From: an uncultured Eubacteriales bacterium
GTDB lineage: Bacteria; Bacillota; Clostridia; Christensenellales; Borkfalkiaceae
Reading direction: 5' to 3'
Assembly (NCBI GenBank): GCA_900556195.1
Contig: USOJ01000029.1
Location: 1 to 8,612 of the forward strand
DNA: 8,612 bases
The position numbers were made by a program, and so were the translations under genes. Of this stretch, positions 1-5,798 are shown piece by piece. The notes beneath the pieces were generated by a model that worked only from the letters and a program-made list of their open reading frames with translations, had not been told where the DNA came from and searched no databases. How positions within the stretch are numbered: position 1 is the stretch's first letter; every line of letters starts with the position of its first letter.

Positions 1-142
1 CTATTTTAAGCCGACATTCGTCGAAAACGCTTGTCGGACAGAGATTTTTAACGTTTTCCGCCGTTTTATGCAAAACGCAATAATCGGAAACGATATTCAG
101 CACTTTATCGAATTCGAGTGTTTTTATAGTTTTTTCTTCCAT
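1..142 (-). CDS. mutS2: MutS2 N-terminus (partial, runs off the left edge)
   Basis: The first 47 codons of a protein whose remainder lies beyond position 1. The visible N-terminus contains TLEFDKVLNIVSDYCV, followed by an alanine/leucine-type helix and a CPTSVFDECR stretch. This matches the typical start of MutS2 proteins (TLEFDKI...LKPSTDLEEI). MutS2 is a MutS-like ATPase with a C-terminal Smr domain. In Firmicutes it has been linked to suppression of recombination and to rescue of collided ribosomes; those domains are outside the window and not seen here. The ATG shares its A with the TGA stop of the upstream U32 gene (TGATG), so the two are almost certainly co-transcribed and translationally coupled. 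The start is supported by a well-placed AAGGAG. The family call rests on a short stretch and on neighbourhood, since U32 next to mutS2 is common in Clostridia. Confidence 0.8.
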   Translation of the reverse strand, partial: MEEKTIKTLEFDKVLNIVSDYCVLHKTAENVKNLCPTSVFDECRLKI

Positions 143-2286
143 CAGAGCACTCCTTTTTTCAGGTTGCCGTAATATATTTTTTCGTATTCGGAATTTATTA
201 TCGAATTTCTCGTATTTTGGTCCAGACCGACTACATTTATAAGCTTGCCGCCGTGAATATCTGCTTTTACGTTGAGAATCGAGCCGTTATAAATTTCAAA
301 GCGACATCTGTCGTTGATTTTGTATCGTCTGATGAAAAATTTATGACCGAGTTCGTCGGTAAGTTCGTTTATATCTTTTCGATTACAGTTCTTGCAATTT
401 TTGCCGTAAGGACAATAAAGAAGTTCCGAAAGTCTGATGTTTCCGTTCGTAAAAACGACGATATTACTGCCGAAATCGGAAATTTCTTTAAGAGATAATT
501 CTTTTGAAGCCGCAATTATTTTTGCACCTTCCGTCAAAAGGGCGTTTTCGTCGAATTTGTTGAAAACGTTTAATCCAAGCCCCGCGATAAAGGGTTTCGA
601 TAAAGATTCGGCAATTTCCAACCCGTCAACTCCGTCGACGTAAAAACCGTCAAAATATTCGGAAAGTTCTTTAATTTTAACGATATCGCCATCGGTCAAA
701 AACGACGGAACGAATAAATAAGCCGAGTGTTTTTTCTTTTCTATAACGTCGTAGTTATTCGGAAAGTAAACGAACGTATATCCCCGTTTTTTATCGCTTA
801 AATCGTCGGAAATAAGCAAATTATAATTATCGGATAATTCGTATCTTGATTTCGGAATTTCAAGAGATTCGATATCAACCGTCCGCGTTTTACTGTTGCC
901 GTAGAATAATTTTTCATACAACGCCGCCCGTAAATTGTTCAACGCCGATTTCACGATAAACGGCTCTCCGACGACTATTGCCTTTACATTTGGTAAAAAC
1001 GGATATTTATCCGTTTTAGAGAAATTCAAAGACAATTCTTCTTCTGTTATAGGGTGAGTCTTTGCTTTTTCGAGAATTCTGTCGCTCTTGACTACGTATT
1101 CCCCGCAAACCGCGGTCAGATAGTCGCCTTCTGTCGCGTTTACAAGAATTTCCACGGGTACTTTTTTCGTTTTTTCAAGTAATTCAGTCGCAAGCCCGAC
1201 GTCTTTGGTTATATTCACGTCGTCGCCGATTTTTATCTCGCCTTTATAAGCAAGAATTTTACCGATCGATAACGCTACGGCGTTTCCGACTTCGTAGCCG
1301 TTTCTTATTATCTTAAAGCCGTCGCCGACGTTAAACGTTTCGTCCGTTTCGACGATTATTCGGTTATTATCCGATAATTTGCGAACCGTACCGACTTTTA
1401 TGCCTTTATGATTCTGGATTTTATCCGACACGATATTTTTTGCCACGCCGAAAGGATAGCCCAAAGTAAAATCGCCGCGATTAAAGGTCCTTTTAATTTC
1501 TTTCGTATCGGCAATACCGTCATCTATCGCTTGCCTGTACGCTTTGACTACGGAAGCGACGTATTCGGGATTTCTCATTCTCCCTTCTATTTTTACGCTT
1601 TTAACGCCCGCATCTCTCAATTCTTTGAGTTTGTCGATAAGGCATAAATCGGAAAGAGAGATCGCGTATTTGCCTTTATTTTCGGAAGTTTCGAGAGTGT
1701 ACGCTCTCCTGCACGGTTGTTTGCATAAGCCCCTGTTACCGCTGTTTCCGCCGACGAAAGAACTTATATAGCAATGACCCGAAAAGGACGAACAAAGCGC
1801 GCCGTGAACGAATACTTCCGTTTCCGTTACTTTCGCGATTTCTTTAATTTCGTTTATCTGCGTTTCTCGGGCGAGAATTACCCTTGAAAATCCTTTTCGT
1901 AACGCGTATTCCGCGCCTTCGACGTTGTTTACGCCGCCTTGCGTGCTTAAATGAAGAACTATTTCGGGGAAGGTATTTTTCAGCGTTTCGGCTAAAAAAA
2001 CGTCCTGAACGATAAAGGCGTCCGCGCCCGCTTCGTACGCGTATTTTACCGTGGAAACGAAATCGTCGAGTTCGGCGTTTTTTACGAGAGTATTTACCGC
2101 GACGTAAACTTTTACGTTGAATATGTGGGCGTACGCTACGTAATAGCGGATATTCTCCTTCGTAAAATTCTCGGCGTTCTTTCTTGCCGAAAAATCGCTT
2201 AAACCGATATAAACGGCGTTGGCGCCGTTATTTATCGCCGCAAAGAAACATTCAGAGTTCCCCGCCGGCGCAAGCAATTCGAACAT
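142..2286 (-). CDS. U32 family protein, RlhA-like (23S rRNA hydroxylation or collagenase-like peptidase)
   Basis: A 714-residue U32-family protein. It begins with the family's N-terminal FELLAPAGN motif, which pins the start at this ATG. The U32 signature is complete at residues 157-175 (E-x-F-x2-H-G-A-L-C-x4-G-x-C-x-I-S). C165, C172, C188 and C192 form the four-cysteine set that in RlhA/TrhP-type members is thought to carry an iron-sulfur cluster. A second cysteine cluster lies near the C-terminus (C625, C631, C634). The length fits the long clostridial form with a DUF3656-like middle region. Many members are annotated as collagenase-like peptidases, but E. coli RlhA hydroxylates C2501 of 23S rRNA, so RNA modification is the better inference; the substrate here is unknown. 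No membrane segment is evident. It is the first gene of a unit with mutS2 and has no Shine-Dalgarno (see its promoter). Confidence 0.9.
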   Translation of the reverse strand: MFELLAPAGNSECFFAAINNGANAVYIGLSDFSARKNAENFTKENIRYYVAYAHIFNVKVYVAVNTLVKNAELDDFVSTVKYAYEAGADAFIVQDVFLAETLKNTFPEIVLHLSTQGGVNNVEGAEYALRKGFSRVILARETQINEIKEIAKVTETEVFVHGALCSSFSGHCYISSFVGGNSGNRGLCKQPCRRAYTLETSENKGKYAISLSDLCLIDKLKELRDAGVKSVKIEGRMRNPEYVASVVKAYRQAIDDGIADTKEIKRTFNRGDFTLGYPFGVAKNIVSDKIQNHKGIKVGTVRKLSDNNRIIVETDETFNVGDGFKIIRNGYEVGNAVALSIGKILAYKGEIKIGDDVNITKDVGLATELLEKTKKVPVEILVNATEGDYLTAVCGEYVVKSDRILEKAKTHPITEEELSLNFSKTDKYPFLPNVKAIVVGEPFIVKSALNNLRAALYEKLFYGNSKTRTVDIESLEIPKSRYELSDNYNLLISDDLSDKKRGYTFVYFPNNYDVIEKKKHSAYLFVPSFLTDGDIVKIKELSEYFDGFYVDGVDGLEIAESLSKPFIAGLGLNVFNKFDENALLTEGAKIIAASKELSLKEISDFGSNIVVFTNGNIRLSELLYCPYGKNCKNCNRKDINELTDELGHKFFIRRYKINDRCRFEIYNGSILNVKADIHGGKLINVVGLDQNTRNSIINSEYEKIYYGNLKKGVL
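150..155 (-). promoter_or_regulatory. Shine-Dalgarno of mutS2
   Basis: AAGGAG on the minus strand, 7 nt before the mutS2 ATG and lying inside the last codons of the U32 gene. It fixes the mutS2 start. It also shows that this organism uses ordinary Shine-Dalgarno initiation for genes inside operons. Confidence 0.8.
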
Positions 2287-2292
2287 GAGTAT

Positions 2293-2321
2293 ATTGTATC
2301 AAATTTTATCGTTTTTGAAAA
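2293..2321 (-). promoter_or_regulatory. Putative sigma-A promoter of the U32-mutS2 unit (leaderless)
   Basis: On the minus strand: TTTTCA (2321-2316, -35), a 17-nt spacer, and TACAAT (2298-2293, -10) with an upstream TG one base away (extended -10). Counting 7 nt from the last base of the -10 places +1 at 2286, the A of the U32 ATG. No purine-rich Shine-Dalgarno lies between. The -35 directly abuts the T-tract of the yunB terminator. Confidence 0.6.
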
Positions 2322-2349
2322 GAAAAAACGGAAGAAAATCTTCCGTTTT
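2322..2349 (-). terminator. Intrinsic terminator downstream of yunB
   Basis: An 11-bp perfect stem (AAAACGGAAGA / TCTTCCGTTTT, 2349-2339 pairing with 2335-2325) with a 3-nt loop (2338-2336). On the minus strand it is followed by a T-rich tract (TTTTTTC, counting the stem's own Ts). It begins 11 nt after the yunB stop codon and separates yunB from U32-mutS2. The flanking A/T runs could give weaker activity in the other direction, but no plus-strand gene is present to need it. Confidence 0.88.
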
Positions 2350-2360
2350 AATAATTTATT

Positions 2361-2993
2361 TTACCCTTGCCCTACTATCATAGGACTTATAAGTACCGAA
2401 GGTACTTTGCCGACTATCATATTATCGTATATCAACATCGAAACTTCGTTTTTTACCGTTTTATTGCCCGTGCGCGTAAGCACTGCGGTTTCGCATCGTA
2501 AATTCAGCGTTAAAGTATGTCTCGTCTGATTGATCCCCGCTTGGGAAAACGAAGATACTATTTCGGTTTTGACGAAACTCACAGAAAGCAATTTCATCCG
2601 TATTTTTTTACCGAAGCCCGCCAACAGTCTTATACCCGTAAACGCACCGACGGGAATTGCGACTCCTTTATCGGTCTCTTCGTTGAGAATTTTTTGCGTT
2701 CGCGTAGATATGTCGGACGCAATTTTGTTTACTCCGTAACTGTCGGTACTTAAAAGAATTATCTCACCTTGCGAATTTTTGTCTACTCTTATAATGGACG
2801 AAAAATCGTAGCCTTCGGATAATACCGAATCGAATGCCCGGTAAGTCGCGCTCGTAATGGTTGCAGAATAGTCTTTAACCGCATAATCTTGCAATATTCT
2901 GCTCGACGAAACGTATAAACTTGTGAAAAACAGTCCGAAAATCAGGATGAAAGCGGTTATTTTCAGCCAAATTCTCTTCTTTTTCTTTCTCAT
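2361..2993 (-). CDS. yunB: Sporulation protein YunB
   Basis: A 210-residue protein. It has a basic N-terminus (MRKKKKR), a single membrane segment at about residues 9-28, and an extracytoplasmic remainder. Family hallmarks are VAIPVGAFTG (111-120), KTEIVSSFSQAGINQTRHTL (142-161) and IVGKVP (193-198), typical of YunB. In Bacillus subtilis YunB is made in the mother cell under sigma-E and is needed for efficient sporulation; its molecular role is not established. It is somewhat shorter than the B. subtilis protein. It sits 55 nt downstream of spoVAE and ends in an intrinsic terminator. The only possible start before the membrane segment is this ATG, because the next in-frame Met is near residue 133. 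Yet there is no Shine-Dalgarno, and a TATAAT lies 5 nt upstream. Confidence 0.9.
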   Translation of the reverse strand: MRKKKKRIWLKITAFILIFGLFFTSLYVSSSRILQDYAVKDYSATITSATYRAFDSVLSEGYDFSSIIRVDKNSQGEIILLSTDSYGVNKIASDISTRTQKILNEETDKGVAIPVGAFTGIRLLAGFGKKIRMKLLSVSFVKTEIVSSFSQAGINQTRHTLTLNLRCETAVLTRTGNKTVKNEVSMLIYDNMIVGKVPSVLISPMIVGQG

Positions 2994-3025
2994 ACGTTAT
3001 TATATGAATTTGCCGATACGTTATT
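2992..3025 (-). repeat. 10-bp direct repeat in the yunB leader
   Basis: AATAACGTAT occurs twice on the minus strand, at 3025-3016 and 3001-2992, with a 24-bp period. The downstream copy overlaps the end of the -10 element and the ATG; the upstream copy overlaps the candidate -35. It could be a binding site for a sporulation regulator or chance in AT-rich DNA. Confidence 0.35.
2999..3025 (-). promoter_or_regulatory. Putative promoter of yunB (leaderless; sigma-A or sigma-E type)
   Basis: A minus-strand CATATAAT at 3006-2999 contains a perfect TATAAT and also resembles the sigma-E -10 (CATACAnT, one mismatch). The candidate -35 about 17 nt upstream of TATAAT is only TCAATA, a weak match to either sigma factor. 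Only 5 nt separate the -10 from the ATG, so +1 would fall on or beside the start codon. Regulation by sigma-E would fit what is known of yunB in B. subtilis. Confidence 0.4.
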
Positions 3026-3048
3026 GACCGCATAAAAAAGATAAATAT

Positions 3049-3420
3049 TTAATTTTTCTTCGATTTCGCCCTGAATATAAGCGCGTTGAAATATCCGAAT
3101 AAAATCGCCGCCGTAATGCCTGCAGAAGCCGCGCCGAGTCCGCCCGTAAACGCGCCGAAAAGGCTGCTTTTAGCCCCCTTTATCGCTCCGTTTGCAAGCA
3201 GGTATCCGAACCCGCTTATCGGCACGGTTGCGCCCGCCCCGCCGAAATCGACCAAATATTGATACAGCCCGACCGATTGCAACAACAGCCCCGACAACAT
3301 AAAATATACCAGAATTTTACCCGAAGTGATTTTGGTATAATTTATGAGCAATTGCGCTATCGTACAAATCGCTCCGCCGACCGCAAAGGCTTTAAGATAA
3401 GCAAGTAACATTTCAGTCAT
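3049..3420 (-). CDS. spoVAE: Stage V sporulation protein AE (SpoVAEB type)
   Basis: A 123-residue integral membrane protein with about four hydrophobic segments (roughly residues 5-25, 34-55, 62-80 and 86-116). It carries the SpoVAC/SpoVAE family motif GGAGATVPISGFG at 60-72 and ends in a basic tail (RAKSKKN). Together with SpoVAC and SpoVAD it forms the spore inner-membrane system that takes up dipicolinic acid during sporulation and releases it at germination. Its length matches the family. It starts 2 nt after the spoVAD stop codon, behind a GAGGTG Shine-Dalgarno, so it is the third gene of the operon. It is paralogous to SpoVAC, which has the equivalent motif at residues 99-110. No terminator is seen after it, so readthrough into yunB is possible. 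Confidence 0.92.
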   Translation of the reverse strand: MTEMLLAYLKAFAVGGAICTIAQLLINYTKITSGKILVYFMLSGLLLQSVGLYQYLVDFGGAGATVPISGFGYLLANGAIKGAKSSLFGAFTGGLGAASAGITAAILFGYFNALIFRAKSKKN

Positions 3421-3422
3421 AT

Positions 3423-4424
3423 TTACACCTCGTTTTCTATCGCGACCGCGTGCGCGACCGACGGAATAGATTCTCCTTGTTGCGACGACGTAGTCGAAAG
3501 CAACGCTCCCGTCGCAATAAACAGAACTCTGTTGATTTTTTTCTCCGTAAGTTTTTTATAAAAGTAGGAATTGAACGTTACCGCGCTGCATCCCGCGCCA
3601 CTGCCGCCCTGATATTCCCGTTCGTCGATATTATATATCAATTCGCCGCAGTCGACGTGGTTTTTATCTATGTTATACCCTTTTTCACGCATTAAGTGTT
3701 TTAGTATTCTGCTGCCGAGCGCGCCTAAATCGCCCGTTAAAATTACGTCGTAATAATCGGGAGTTCTGCACGTGTCTTCAAAGTGCGTGATAAGCGTTCG
3801 TCTTGCGGCGGGCGCCATTGCCGCGCCCATATTGTTTGCGTCTACGACTCCGTAATCGGTTACTTTTCCGAACGTCGCAAAAGTGATTTTAGGGAAATCG
3901 CCTTTAATCGAGGATATTACCGCTCCGCCCGCGCCCGTAACCGTCCATTGCGATTGCGGAGGCCGAATACAGCCAAGTTCGAGAGGATACCTGTACTGCC
4001 TTTCCGCCGTAGAAAAGTGGCTGCCCGTAGCCGCCACTACGTTTTCGTAATAACCGCCGTCCACGAATGTTGCTCCGATAGCAAACGCTTCGCTCATCGT
4101 AGAACAGGCGTTGTATACTCCGAGAAACGGGATATCGAATTGTCTTGCCGAAAACGAAGAAGATATAATCTGATTTAACAAATCACCCGAAATAAGAAGC
4201 CCGATATCCGAAATTTTCAAACCTGAATTTTTAATCGCGTGTTCGATCGCGTACGTGAGCATTTTACATTCGGCTTTTTCATAGGTTTTTTCACCCAAGG
4301 TATCGTCGTTTACCTTTTTTTCGATATATTTTCCTATATTACCTTCGGCTTCTTTCGGTCCTGCTATCGTTGAGGTCGCTATTATGGACGGTTTATTATA
4401 AAAACGAATCGTAGAGCCGCTCAT
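3423..4424 (-). CDS. spoVAD: Stage V sporulation protein AD (DPA-binding, thiolase-like fold)
   Basis: A 333-residue SpoVAD. The fold is of the thiolase/ketoacyl-ACP synthase type. Hallmarks are SIIATSTIAGPKEAEG (13-28), the NACSTMSEAF loop around C107 (105-114), TGSHFSTAERQYRYPLE (133-149), TGDLG (230-234), GGSGAGCSAV (273-282) and a C-terminal ATGALLS (304-310). In Bacillus, SpoVAD sits on the outer face of the spore inner membrane, binds dipicolinic acid and is essential for DPA uptake. I chose the ATG at 4424, which overlaps the spoVAC TGA by 4 nt (ATGA), because this is where SpoVAD homology begins. The frame stays open upstream to 4766, but that extension is an arginine-rich shadow of spoVAC. 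Length is normal for the family. No strong Shine-Dalgarno is seen, so translation is probably coupled to spoVAC. Confidence 0.95.
   Translation of the reverse strand: MSGSTIRFYNKPSIIATSTIAGPKEAEGNIGKYIEKKVNDDTLGEKTYEKAECKMLTYAIEHAIKNSGLKISDIGLLISGDLLNQIISSSFSARQFDIPFLGVYNACSTMSEAFAIGATFVDGGYYENVVAATGSHFSTAERQYRYPLELGCIRPPQSQWTVTGAGGAVISSIKGDFPKITFATFGKVTDYGVVDANNMGAAMAPAARRTLITHFEDTCRTPDYYDVILTGDLGALGSRILKHLMREKGYNIDKNHVDCGELIYNIDEREYQGGSGAGCSAVTFNSYFYKKLTEKKINRVLFIATGALLSTTSSQQGESIPSVAHAVAIENEV
3426..3431 (-). promoter_or_regulatory. Shine-Dalgarno of spoVAE
   Basis: GAGGTG on the minus strand, 5 nt before the spoVAE ATG. It is formed by the last codons of spoVAD and ends just before the spoVAD TAA. 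It supports the chosen spoVAE start and indicates coupled translation. Confidence 0.75.
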
Positions 4425-4909
4425 AAAAATAACCCCGCGATATAGTAAACCAAACCGACGCCGACGCTTCCTATCACGCCAAAGACGATAATCGGACCTG
4501 CGACTACGAACATTTTTGCAGCAAGACCGTAAATATATCCTTCCGCTTTGAACTCCATCGCGGGGGAAACTACCGAATTGGCAAATCCCGTTATCGGAAC
4601 GATCGAGCCTCCGCCTGCGTATTTTCCGATACGGTCGTAAACACCAAGACCTGTCAGAAGCGAGCCTAAAAATATCATTACTACGGAAGTAACTCCCGCG
4701 AGTTCGTCGCCGTAAAGACCAAGCCCGTATTCGAGCATAAATCTTATGAACTGGCCTATAAGGCATATTACGCCGCCGACCCAGAACGCATGAAACAAAC
4801 TTCGTTTTTCGTTTGTTTTCGGAGATACCGCGGCAACGTAATCGAGATATCTTTTCTTTACGTTATTCGATTCCGTCTTTCTTTTCCTCCTTCGAGCCTT
4901 TGACGACAC
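4421..4909 (-). CDS. spoVAC: Stage V sporulation protein AC
   Basis: A membrane protein of 162 residues if started at the GTG at 4909. The cytoplasmic N-terminus is very basic (KARRRKRK). It is followed by the family stretch FWVGGVICLIGQ (42-53), further hydrophobic segments at about 72-91, 126-143 and 144-162, and the GGGSIVPITGFANS motif (99-112). In B. subtilis SpoVAC behaves as a mechanosensitive channel and is part of the DPA uptake and release machinery of the spore inner membrane. It is the first gene of spoVAC-AD-AE, behind a candidate sigma-G promoter. The start is uncertain. The GTG has only a weak purine run before it, while a perfect AAGGAGG lies at codons 6-8 and is correctly spaced only for an ACG at codon 12 (4876-4874). 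Starting there would give a more usual length of about 151 residues. Confidence 0.93.
   Translation of the reverse strand: MSSKARRRKRKTESNNVKKRYLDYVAAVSPKTNEKRSLFHAFWVGGVICLIGQFIRFMLEYGLGLYGDELAGVTSVVMIFLGSLLTGLGVYDRIGKYAGGGSIVPITGFANSVVSPAMEFKAEGYIYGLAAKMFVVAGPIIVFGVIGSVGVGLVYYIAGLFL
4886..4892 (-). promoter_or_regulatory. Perfect Shine-Dalgarno-like AAGGAGG inside the spoVAC 5' end
   Basis: AAGGAGG lies on the minus strand at codons 6-8 of the GTG-started frame. No ATG, GTG or TTG follows at a usable distance in the spoVAC frame. The codon 9 nt downstream is ACG (4876-4874). It may be the true ribosome binding site with a non-canonical start, or merely the consequence of AGG-AGG arginine codons. 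Confidence 0.45.
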
Positions 4910-4962
4910 AATTATCTCTGTCGCCTATATTTTTCCATATTTCATAAGTTTTCATCTAACGA

Positions 4963-4992
4963 TAATATGGGCGTTAAAAGAAGAAAAATTCA
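4963..4992 (-). promoter_or_regulatory. Candidate sigma-G (forespore) promoter of spoVAC-AD-AE
   Basis: On the minus strand: TGAATT (4992-4987), a 17-nt spacer, and CATATTA (4969-4963). This resembles the sigma-G pattern TGAATA-N17/18-CATACTA with one mismatch in each box. The -35 starts on the TGA stop of the dipeptidase gene. +1 is expected near 4956, giving a leader of about 47 nt to the GTG start. The spoVA operon is sigma-G dependent in B. subtilis, which agrees with the match. Confidence 0.6.
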
Positions 4993-5763
4993 GATTTTAT
5001 CGAGAAATTCGGATAAGTTATTATAAAATATATCTTCAACTGCTTTTTCGGGGTATCCGAGGCGAAAGAGTTCTTCTTTAAGAACGGAAAGCGAAGAGTA
5101 ATCTTCGGTTATACCGCAAGGCAAAAAATCGCAACCGTAAAAATCCGTTCCGAGACATAAATTTTTAATAGGAAATCTTTGGCAATAATAATCGATCTGT
5201 CGGGCAAATTTTTCTATCGGTAATTCTTTTTCGTTCGTCGAAAAATATCCGCACAGCGTAACGCCTATAAGTCCGTTCTTTTCTACGAGTATTCTGATTT
5301 GCCAGTCTTCGATATTTCGTTTGTGTCTGTATACTCCCGAAAAACAAGTATGAGAGTCGACTACCCTGTCGGCGTTTTCGATTACGTCTATAAAACCACC
5401 TTTCGACAAATGAGCGACGTCGATTGCAATTTTTTCAGCCGACAGTTTTTTAACGAGATTTATACCTTCGTTTTTAAGACCGTATAAATAATTACAACCG
5501 TAACCGAACCTGTTTTCTCCGTTCCAGGTAAGCCCGACGTAAACGGGCGAAAATCTTATAAGAGTATCAAAATTAAAGTCGTAGTAACCGACGTCTTCAA
5601 ACGCAAGATATCGACTTTTTGAATTATTTGCTATCTTGCAAATTTCGGGAAAAGCCCGTTTACCGCGAAAAAGCGCCGTTACCGTTTTACGATCTTCACC
5701 GTAAGCAGTAACGACGCCGCCGTCGTAAGTTAATATATCGTTATGAAAATCAGCAATATTCAT
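4990..5763 (-). CDS. Compact membrane-dipeptidase family protein (peptidase M19)
   Basis: A 257-residue zinc-dependent M19 (renal dipeptidase-like) hydrolase with its metal ligands apparently intact. They are H7 and D9 in ADFHND, E56 in LAFED (bridging Glu), H118 in DVAHLS, H138 in DSHTCFSGVYRHKRN, and D207 in LGTDFYG. LTWNGEN (78-84) is the bacterial variant of the LTH motif, with Trp in place of the substrate-binding His of mammalian enzymes. Family members cleave dipeptides, often with a C-terminal D-residue, and some act on other amides. It is short: HxD to the bridging Glu spans only 47 residues, clearly less than usual, so an N-terminal segment of the barrel is reduced. No signal peptide is seen, so it is probably cytoplasmic. 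The HxD motif at residue 7 pins the start. It lies between the gerW operon and spoVA; a spore role is only a guess. Confidence 0.88.
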   Translation of the reverse strand: MNIADFHNDILTYDGGVVTAYGEDRKTVTALFRGKRAFPEICKIANNSKSRYLAFEDVGYYDFNFDTLIRFSPVYVGLTWNGENRFGYGCNYLYGLKNEGINLVKKLSAEKIAIDVAHLSKGGFIDVIENADRVVDSHTCFSGVYRHKRNIEDWQIRILVEKNGLIGVTLCGYFSTNEKELPIEKFARQIDYYCQRFPIKNLCLGTDFYGCDFLPCGITEDYSSLSVLKEELFRLGYPEKAVEDIFYNNLSEFLDKI

Positions 5764-5764
5764 A

Positions 5765-5788
5765 ACTTAATATATGTTCAAATTAAGT
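5765..5788 (-). repeat. Inverted repeat over the dipeptidase -10 region
   Basis: ACTTAAT (5788-5782) and ATTAAGT (5771-5765) on the minus strand form 7-bp perfect arms separated by 10 nt. The downstream arm covers part of the -10 and the bases just before the ATG. The position suits an operator. As a hairpin it is AT-rich and weak, with no T-tract, so a terminator is unlikely. Confidence 0.35.
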
Positions 5789-5798
5789 AATCGGTTAA
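5769..5798 (-). promoter_or_regulatory. Putative promoter of the M19 dipeptidase gene (leaderless)
   Basis: On the minus strand: TTAACC (5798-5793, 4/6 to TTGACA), an 18-nt spacer, and TATATT (5774-5769, 5/6 to TATAAT). The -10 ends 5 nt before the ATG and there is no Shine-Dalgarno, so the transcript would start on or beside the start codon. CATATATT also resembles a sigma-E -10, but no matching -35 is seen. The -35 overlaps the stop codon of the upstream gene. Confidence 0.4.

Noticed and set aside
2322..2349. Hairpin as an attenuator or riboswitch in a U32 leader
   Set aside because: It has a simple perfect stem, a 3-nt loop and a T-tract right after the yunB stop. The U32 promoter lies downstream of it, so it is better explained as the yunB terminator.
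3000..3048. Possible terminator after spoVAE
   Set aside because: The T-run (CTTTTTT) is not preceded by a convincing GC-containing stem; only a short AT palindrome is present.
3783..4178. 131-codon plus-strand open frame opposite spoVAD
   Set aside because: Arg/Ser-rich translation without family features, lying wholly antisense to a strongly conserved gene. The other plus-strand frames in the window fail for the same reason.
4425..4766. Open extension of the spoVAD frame giving a 447-residue product
   Set aside because: The added 114 residues are an arginine/tyrosine-rich shadow of spoVAC in another frame. SpoVAD homology and an ATGA overlap start at 4424.
5165..5347. 60-codon minus-strand frame inside the dipeptidase gene
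   Set aside because: It is an alternative frame of the M19 coding sequence and encodes no recognisable motif.
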